A DNA stretch of 11,201 bases. It comes from Chitinophagaceae bacterium UBA3430. GTDB lineage: Bacteria; Bacteroidota; Bacteroidia; Chitinophagales; Chitinophagaceae. Location of the stretch: positions 1 to 11,201 of the forward strand of contig DFST01000130.1 of the NCBI GenBank assembly GCA_002378975.1. The letters run 5' to 3'. Position numbers and translations under genes: made by a program. Below the pieces are notes generated by a model. The model worked only from the letters and a program-made list of their open reading frames with translations, ran no database searches and was not told the DNA's origin. Below are positions 6,246 through 11,201 of this stretch, one piece after another. How positions within the stretch are numbered: position 1 is the first letter of the stretch; each line of letters opens with the position of its first letter.

Positions 6246-6674
6246 ATGTCGGCCAAGCAACACCCGGAAGTGCTCTCGCTGCTCAAAGCACACGCATTGA
6301 GTGTGACCGACGGACGAAAAGAGATCCTCGGACTTTTTCTCGCGCGCAAAGGAGCCTTGGCGCATGCCGATATTGAAAAAAAAGTTGGCGATCGATTTGA
6401 TCGGGTAACAATCTATCGAACCTTGCAAGCATTCGTTGACAAAGGATTGGTTCATTCCATTCCGACAAAAGACAACGCTATGCGCTATGCGTTGTGTAAG
6501 GACGATTGTGCTTCGGGCCATCATCACGATCATCACATTCACTTTGTTTGCAAACAGTGCGATAATACCTTTTGCTTGGATGAAGTGGTCACGCCTTCCG
6601 TCAAGTTGCCTCGCGGTTACACCATAAATCAAGTTGAGATGGTTGTGTCGGGTGTTTGTCGATCTTGTCAGTGA
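6246..6674 (+). CDS. Fur-family metal-responsive transcriptional repressor
   Basis: A 142-residue Fur-family protein. The N-terminal winged helix (about 8-75) includes ALAHADIEKKV and the recognition helix DRVTIYRTLQAF (52-63). The dimerisation and metal domain carries a His-rich stretch, GHHHDHHIHF (91-100), and two CxxC pairs, CKQC (102-105) and CRSC (138-141), which in this family form a structural zinc site. Extra cysteines at 84, 88 and 110 could add thiol sensing or metal ligands. Fur, Zur and PerR cannot be separated with confidence from sequence alone. The dense His segment and the overall resemblance to Bacteroidota Zur-like repressors favour zinc, as does its pairing with a MerC protein. 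It shares an operon with SCO1, and its likely operator lies upstream of that operon, implying autoregulation. Its 3' end overlaps the convergent peptidase gene by seven bases. Confidence 0.92.
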   Translation: MSAKQHPEVLSLLKAHALSVTDGRKEILGLFLARKGALAHADIEKKVGDRFDRVTIYRTLQAFVDKGLVHSIPTKDNAMRYALCKDDCASGHHHDHHIHFVCKQCDNTFCLDEVVTPSVKLPRGYTINQVEMVVSGVCRSCQ

Positions 6675-8386
6675 TCGAGTTTTTCCAACTCCCCTTTTAC
6701 GAACTGCATCAACCCGCCAATGTGTGCGGGTGAAAGGTCAAATGAAAGTCCGGCTAACTTGAACAACTCCGGCAATGTCCGCGTGCCTCCTGCTTTCAAT
6801 GCCTGTTGATAATTCATTAATGCGGCTTTAGGGTCTTGCTGATATTGTTGCCACATGCCGATCGCACCCAATTGAGCGATGCCGTATTCAATGTAGTAGA
6901 AGGGTACTTCAAACAGATGCAGTTGTCGTTGCCACAAAAACGCACGATATTCTTCAGCGCCCGATACGTCAATGACGGACGATGTATACGCATTGAGAAT
7001 TTCTAACCAAGCGGCTTCTCGTTCGGATATTGAGTGGCCTGGATGCAAATAGAGCCAATGTTGAAACGCGTCGATGGTGGCGATCCAAGGAAACAAGGTG
7101 ATCACGCGTTCCAGTTGTTGTTGTTTGGCCCGCTTTAACTCCGTTGGATTTGGGAAGAAGACCGACCAGTGGTCCATCGTGAATAGTTCCATGCTCATGC
7201 TGGCTACTTCAGCGATCTCCGTGGGATATTCTTTGAATCCGTTGAGGGCCAGTGGGTGACAGAGAAAAGAATGAACGGCGTGTCCGCTTTCGTGTACCAT
7301 GGTGGTCACATCATCTAGCGTGCCTGCCGCATTCATAAAGATGAAGGGGGCGCCGGTTTCAGCCAGGGGACAATTGTATCCGCCGGGCGCTTTTCCTTTC
7401 CGACTTTCTACATCCAATCGACCCATTTCCCTCATGGTCGATAAACATTCGCTGAAAAAAGGATCCAATGTGCGTAAGCAATCGATCGTTTTTTCGATCA
7501 GGTCGCTGCCTTTTTCGAACGGGCGGAGTGGCTGAATGCCGATCGGTTCTGCCTCGAGGTCCCAGGGCTTCAATCGATCCACGCCCAATTCCTGTCGTTT
7601 TTTCTCCAGCAGTTGGTCTACCAAGGGCATAACGTTCTCTCGAACAGCCTGATGGAATGTGGTGCAATCGGCTGGCGTATAATCAAATCGACCCAGCTCC
7701 ATGAATCGATAAGCGCGGTAATCGGTAAATCCGGCATTGAGCGCCAGTTGATTTCTTTGTTCCAGCAGTCGATCGAATAGTTGATCCAACGATGCCCGAT
7801 CTGCTTGACGGCGCTGAGCGATTTTGTGGTAGACCATTTCACGCAGCGATCGATCGGGATCTTCTAAAAATTTTGCCGCCTGTTGGAGTGTATACTCTTG
7901 ACCATTGACTTCGACCGACATTTTACCAGCGATCACACTGTATTCTTGCTGGGCTACATTCAGTTCAGCTTGAATGGGAATATTGGACTCTTGAAATAGA
8001 TCGATGTTCTTGCGGACATTTCGCAGGTACGTGAAGTATTGATCGTAATCAAGTTCTTTGGCAAAGGGTGAATCGAGCAGCTTTCGGTTCAACCGGTCGG
8101 CTACGGGTTGGATCTTGGGCTGAATTTGGGTCATGAAGAACTCGAATGATTCAGCGAGTTTTGGATCCTGCGTATCGCAGGTCATTCGGATCTGTCTCCA
8201 AGAAGCATCTTCACTGATTACCGACTCCAGTTCGCTGGCGTCTTTCAACCATTTTTCCAAGTCTTGTACCGAGGCGATGTTGCGCTGTTCCAGTTCTTCA
8301 AAATAAGGAGCCAGTTCTTCCCAAGACTGAAGAACAAATGATTCTGGTAATAATTGACGCGGAGTTTTCTCAATGCGGCTACTCAT
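6668..8386 (-). CDS. M3-family oligoendopeptidase (PepF-like zinc metallopeptidase)
   Basis: A 572-residue cytoplasmic peptidase that degrades oligopeptides; there is no signal peptide. The zinc site is intact: HESGH (365-369, HExxH) within DVTTMVHESGHAVHSFLCH, with the third ligand probably Glu393 in EIAEVASMSMELF (390-402), at the spacing seen in M3 enzymes. The substrate-site region near the C-terminus is also typical (FEVPFYYIEYGIAQLGAIGMWQQY, with the conserved Tyr/His-containing loop). The length is normal for bacterial M3 oligoendopeptidases. The ATG at 8386 lies three bases after the stop of the DUF5606 gene, so the two are almost certainly cotranscribed and perhaps translationally coupled. 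Its 3' end overlaps fur tail to tail by seven bases. Assignment to the M3 family is firm; the exact subfamily is not. Confidence 0.95.
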   Translation of the reverse strand: MSSRIEKTPRQLLPESFVLQSWEELAPYFEELEQRNIASVQDLEKWLKDASELESVISEDASWRQIRMTCDTQDPKLAESFEFFMTQIQPKIQPVADRLNRKLLDSPFAKELDYDQYFTYLRNVRKNIDLFQESNIPIQAELNVAQQEYSVIAGKMSVEVNGQEYTLQQAAKFLEDPDRSLREMVYHKIAQRRQADRASLDQLFDRLLEQRNQLALNAGFTDYRAYRFMELGRFDYTPADCTTFHQAVRENVMPLVDQLLEKKRQELGVDRLKPWDLEAEPIGIQPLRPFEKGSDLIEKTIDCLRTLDPFFSECLSTMREMGRLDVESRKGKAPGGYNCPLAETGAPFIFMNAAGTLDDVTTMVHESGHAVHSFLCHPLALNGFKEYPTEIAEVASMSMELFTMDHWSVFFPNPTELKRAKQQQLERVITLFPWIATIDAFQHWLYLHPGHSISEREAAWLEILNAYTSSVIDVSGAEEYRAFLWQRQLHLFEVPFYYIEYGIAQLGAIGMWQQYQQDPKAALMNYQQALKAGGTRTLPELFKLAGLSFDLSPAHIGGLMQFVKGELEKLDH

Positions 8387-8389
8387 ACA

Positions 8390-8800
8390 TCATTCATTCT
8401 CTTCGGTCGATTCTTGTTCGCTTAATTTCAATTCAACTTGGTGTTTTTTCAGTGCGGCGAACCAACGGACCATCTTTTTCAGGTCACTGGCATACACGCG
8501 TTCAAAGTCGAATGACGGATATACGGCTTGAAAATAGGTTTTCACGGCAGCTGGATCTTTTTCATTTGGCAGTGGTTTGCCGGCTTTATCCATGGCTTGA
8601 AAAACCTCGATGAGGTTTGTGTTTTCTCCTTGGGTGAAGACCTCGATGCTCTCGAGGTGAGAGAATTGGTGACTACGATTGGCTGCAAAGCGGGTCTGTT
8701 CGTCATCCAGTCCGCGCACGATCGCGCCGTCGTTTTTGCTGCTCAACAATTCAAAGAGTCCGGGCAATCCGGAAACCGCCACCAGTTTGTAATATTCCAT
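8390..8800 (-). CDS. DUF5606 domain protein, unknown function
   Basis: A 136-residue soluble protein recognised as DUF5606 from its N-terminus (MEYYKLVAVSGLPGLFELL), the motif KNDGAIVRGLDDEQTRF, and HQFSHLESIEVFTQGENTNL (45-64). The central part LPNEKDPAAVKTYFQAVYPSFDFERVYASDLKKMVRWFAAL is also family-like. It ends in an acidic tail (SEQESTEENE). The family is conserved across Bacteroidota and I know of no established function. The first half looks like a small beta-rich domain, followed by helices. It has no signal peptide, so it is cytoplasmic. It is the first gene of an operon with the M3 peptidase, which suggests, but does not show, a role in peptide turnover. The start at 8800 is supported by the family N-terminus; no Shine-Dalgarno sequence precedes it. 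Confidence 0.88.
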   Translation of the reverse strand: MEYYKLVAVSGLPGLFELLSSKNDGAIVRGLDDEQTRFAANRSHQFSHLESIEVFTQGENTNLIEVFQAMDKAGKPLPNEKDPAAVKTYFQAVYPSFDFERVYASDLKKMVRWFAALKKHQVELKLSEQESTEENE

Positions 8801-8839
8801 TTGAGGAGATTTAGCTTGGCAAGATACCTCAGAATGCTG

Positions 8840-8861
8840 ACCTGCCCTTATTTTAACAGGT
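8840..8861. promoter_or_regulatory. Inverted repeat in a divergent intergenic region
   Basis: ACCTG (8840-8844) and CAGGT (8857-8861) form a perfect five-base inverted repeat around a 12-base A/T-rich centre, in the 106 bases between the divergent DUF5606 and Spy-like genes. It could be a binding site for a dimeric regulator, but arms this short are weak evidence. I found no consensus TAnnTTTG promoter for either gene here. Confidence 0.25.
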
Positions 8862-8906
8862 GGAATTCAAAAAAAGACAGAAATTCGTTGTAACAAAAAA
8901 GTTGTC

Positions 8907-9338
8907 ATGAAAAAACTCCTCCTTGTACTAATCATTGGAACTCTATTTTCTATCGGTGCAGTTTCTGCACAGGGAGGTTTTGGTCAGCGCGTGACCATGG
9001 AAGAGCGGGTCAAACGAATCACCTCTAAGTTAGATAGCGCCTTTAAGTTGGATACTCAACGCTTATCGGCCGTTGATACCGCATTGAAAGTATTGTTCAA
9101 AGCACAGGATGCCAAGCGTCAGGAAATGATGAGCGGTGGTGGGATGCCTGATCGCGAGCTGATGATGGCAGAAATGAAGAAATTCTCAGATGCGCAAGAT
9201 GCCATCATCGAGGCCGTATTGTCAAAGGAAGAATTTGGTATTTGGAAAGAGAAAATCCAGCCCAGCATGCGTCCACGTGGCATGGGCGGTCCCGGTGGCC
9301 CCGGCGGTGGGCAATTCCGGGAGCGGAACAATCAATAA
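8907..9338 (+). CDS. Exported Spy/CpxP-like helical protein with Gly/Arg-rich tail
   Basis: A 143-residue protein with a clear signal peptide (MKKLLLVLIIGTLFSIGAVSA, cleaved before Gln22). The mature part is almost wholly helical: RVTMEERVKRITSKLD (28-43), then a helix rich in Ala, Lys and Gln around RLSAVDTALKVLFKAQDAKR (52-71), a short Gly loop, and a second long helix ending in LSKEEFGIWKEK (105-116). The pattern of a helix, a Met-rich stretch (EMMSGGGM, ELMMAEM) and a final helix with an LTxEQ-like motif is that of small periplasmic Spy/CpxP-type proteins common in Bacteroidota. These act as chaperones or as sensors of envelope or metal stress. The C-terminal segment MRPRGMGGPGGPGGGQFRER is low-complexity Gly/Arg/Pro. 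The assignment is by pattern, not by a decisive motif. It converges on the polymerase gene with 12 bases between stops. Confidence 0.8.
   Translation: MKKLLLVLIIGTLFSIGAVSAQGGFGQRVTMEERVKRITSKLDSAFKLDTQRLSAVDTALKVLFKAQDAKRQEMMSGGGMPDRELMMAEMKKFSDAQDAIIEAVLSKEEFGIWKEKIQPSMRPRGMGGPGGPGGGQFRERNNQ
9290..9322 (+). other. GC-rich nested stem-loop at the 3' end of the Spy-like gene
   Basis: TCCCGG (9290-9295) pairs with CCGGGA (9317-9322), and inside it GCCC (9298-9301) pairs with GGGC (9309-9312) around a seven-base loop. It lies in the Gly-rich coding tail, 16 bases before the stop. No U-run follows on either strand, so it is not a standard intrinsic terminator. It may protect the 3' end or slow polymerase, or simply result from Gly/Pro codons. 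Confidence 0.3.
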
Positions 9339-9350
9339 TTTATGGGTGAC

Positions 9351-11201
9351 TTAGTGCGCCTCCAACCAATTATTCCCTTCGCCACACTCGGCGATCACGG
9401 GAACTTCGTTGGGTAGAGGCAGGGCCGATTGCATGCAATCAAGGATCATCGGCTTCAGTACATTGACCTCGCTGCGGTGTGCGTCGAATACCAATTCATC
9501 GTGTACCTGTAAGATCATACGACTTTTCAGGTTAGCCTTTTTCATTTCATCATGCAGCTTTTTCATCGCTAACTTGATCATATCGGCTGCTGTTCCCTGA
9601 ATGGGTGAATTGATGGCATTTCGTTCGGCAAAACCGCGCACGGTGAAATTGGAGGATTGAATGTCTTTCAACCAGCGCTTTCTTCCCATCAATGTTTCCA
9701 CGTATCCGTGAGTCTTCGCAAATGCAATGGTTTCATCCATGTATTGTTGAATGCCGGCGAATTGTTTTTTATAATTGTCGATGATCTCTTTGGCCTCGGT
9801 TCTAGAGATGCCAAGATTATCAGCCAGTCCGAATGCTCCTTGTCCGTAAATGATTCCGAAGTTGACACTCTTCGCTTTGTAGCGCATTTCTTTGGTTACT
9901 TCGGACTCTGCCACGTTATAAACTTTAGCAGCGGTTGCGGTGTGGATGTCGGTGCCGGAGCGGAAAGCTGCACACATATTCGGATCACCACTGATGGCTG
10001 CGACGATGCGCAATTCAATTTGGGAATAGTCGGCTGAAATCAAAATGTGATCGGCATCTCGGGGAATGAATGCTTTTCGGATTTCTTTACCTCGATCGGT
10101 GCGCACCGGAATGTTCTGCATATTCGGGTTGTTGCTGGCCAATCGTCCGGTTACCGCTACTGCCTGCCCGTAGGTGGTATGTACGCGTCCGGTTTTCGGA
10201 TTGATTAATTGCGGCAGGGCATCGACGTAGGTCGATTTCAATTTGGTAAGCTCGCGGAAGGTCAGGATTGAGTCGACGATGTCATGTCCTTTCGCGGCGA
10301 GCTTGAGCAATACGTCTTCACCTGTTTGATACTGTCCGGTCTTTGTTTTTTTGGCCGAGGGATCGAGTTTGAGTTTATCGAACAACACTTCTCCCAATTG
10401 CTTGGGCGACCCCAAGTTGAATCGTACGCCCGCATTCTTGTACACGCGCTCTTCAGCTGCATTCGCATCCCGTTCTAATTCCTTGGAATAGTCTTGCAAA
10501 AAATTTACATCTATGCGGATCCCTTCAAATTCCATATCGGCCAATACTTTGACCAGCGGGTTTTCTACTTCTTCAAAAACGCGTACCACCTCTTTCTCTT
10601 CCAGAAGCGGCTCAAGTTTGTGTTTGAGTTGCAGTGTGATGTCTGCATCTTCGCCGGCATATTCTTTTATCTTCTCCGGTTCTACATCGCGCATGCTGCC
10701 TTGATTCTTTCCTTTCTTTCCAATCAGATCGACCAAGTGGATGGGTTCGTAACCCAGGTATTTTTCACTGAGGGCATCCATCCCGTGTTTTCCATCGGGT
10801 TCGATTACGTAGTGCGCTAGCATGGTATCGAATATGGGTCCGGCAACTTCAATGCCCAACCATTTCAATATGAGCAGATCGTATTTGCAGTTTTGTCCTA
10901 CCCATTTCTTCTGTACATCCTCAAACAGCGGCTTAAATTGATGAATCCGTGTTCGGGCTTGTTCGGCATCAGCCGGACAGGGAACATACCAAGCGGATCC
11001 AGATTGAACGGAGAAACTCAATCCAACCAGTTCAGCCTGATTGGCATCAATACCCGTTGTTTCGGTATCAAAGCAGATCTCATCGTGTTTCTGTAATTCA
11101 GCGATCAATGCTTGAATGTTTGCATCGGTATCGACCAGTTGATACTCGTGTGGAGTATTGTTTATGTTCCGATCGGCAACGCTGTGTATTTCTGTATCGG
11201 G
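9351..11201 (-). CDS. polA: DNA polymerase I, C-terminal two thirds (5' end outside window)
   Basis: The frame is open to the window edge; the 616 visible residues cover the proofreading and polymerase domains. The N-terminal 5' nuclease, present in most PolA proteins, would lie beyond the edge. Numbering from the edge, the 3'-5' exonuclease has all its metal and catalytic residues: Asp45 and Glu47 in FDTETTG, Asp108 in CKYDLL, and Tyr181/Asp185 in YAGEDAD. The polymerase domain has motif A SADYSQIELRI (Asp391), motif B RYKAKSVNFGIIYG (Arg440, Lys444, Phe448, Tyr452) and motif C QVHDELVFD (Asp568). Pol I fills gaps and removes primers in replication and repair. Proofreading is therefore expected to be active, unlike in Taq-type enzymes. 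The end GNNWLEAH is familiar from Bacteroidota PolA. An in-frame TTG at 11108 is internal and not a start. Confidence 0.97.
   Translation of the reverse strand, partial: PDTEIHSVADRNINNTPHEYQLVDTDANIQALIAELQKHDEICFDTETTGIDANQAELVGLSFSVQSGSAWYVPCPADAEQARTRIHQFKPLFEDVQKKWVGQNCKYDLLILKWLGIEVAGPIFDTMLAHYVIEPDGKHGMDALSEKYLGYEPIHLVDLIGKKGKNQGSMRDVEPEKIKEYAGEDADITLQLKHKLEPLLEEKEVVRVFEEVENPLVKVLADMEFEGIRIDVNFLQDYSKELERDANAAEERVYKNAGVRFNLGSPKQLGEVLFDKLKLDPSAKKTKTGQYQTGEDVLLKLAAKGHDIVDSILTFRELTKLKSTYVDALPQLINPKTGRVHTTYGQAVAVTGRLASNNPNMQNIPVRTDRGKEIRKAFIPRDADHILISADYSQIELRIVAAISGDPNMCAAFRSGTDIHTATAAKVYNVAESEVTKEMRYKAKSVNFGIIYGQGAFGLADNLGISRTEAKEIIDNYKKQFAGIQQYMDETIAFAKTHGYVETLMGRKRWLKDIQSSNFTVRGFAERNAINSPIQGTAADMIKLAMKKLHDEMKKANLKSRMILQVHDELVFDAHRSEVNVLKPMILDCMQSALPLPNEVPVIAECGEGNNWLEAH

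Noticed and set aside
9657..10820. Several open frames of 60-126 residues antisense to polA
   Set aside because: The opposite strand encodes unmistakable polymerase motifs throughout; these frames have no recognisable content.
1..11201. Defence system, CRISPR array, prophage, transposon, tRNA or other structural RNA
   Set aside because: No repeats with spacers, no transposase, integrase or phage structural genes, no tRNA-like cloverleaf, and nearly all bases are accounted for by ordinary genes.

Overview
The window looks like ordinary chromosomal DNA from a member of the phylum Bacteroidota, perhaps of the Chitinophagia/Saprospiria type (the class is a guess). Three things point there. Two promoters fit the Bacteroidota consensus (TTTG, about 19 bases, TAnnTTTG). 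None of the start codons inside the window has a convincing Shine-Dalgarno sequence. Several proteins are Bacteroidota-typical, notably a DUF5606 protein, a MerC-domain protein beside a Fur-family repressor, and a DNA polymerase I ending in GNNWLEAH. I see no phage, transposon, CRISPR array, rRNA or tRNA, and no gene-free stretch over about 110 bases.

Layout. Bases 1-4606 (+ strand): the end of an uncharacterised helical protein, a complete UvrD/PcrA helicase, a membrane-anchored GH25 lysozyme-like hydrolase, and a 75-residue protein with two membrane segments. Bases 4641-5548 (- strand): a MerC-type four-helix membrane protein followed by a small exported NTF2-like protein. Bases 5618-6674 (+ strand): an SCO1/SenC copper chaperone and, four bases later, a Fur-family repressor. 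Bases 6668-8800 (- strand): a DUF5606 protein and an M3 oligoendopeptidase, three bases apart. Bases 8907-9338 (+ strand): an exported Spy/CpxP-like helical protein. Bases 9351-11201 (- strand): DNA polymerase I, with its N-terminal nuclease domain beyond the window edge.

The most interesting part is 5549-5617, between merC and SCO1-fur. Two Bacteroidota promoters face away from each other with their -33 elements touching, so two polymerases could hardly bind at once. A perfect inverted repeat GCAAC-TCT-GTTGC (5568-5580) lies across both. The merC transcript would be leaderless or nearly so. With a Fur-family regulator in one of the two units, this reads as a compact, self-regulated metal-homeostasis switch; that reading is inference. 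The remaining genes are mostly housekeeping (DNA repair and replication, peptide turnover) with a few uncharacterised small proteins. I found no clearly new multi-gene system such as defence, secretion or biosynthesis.
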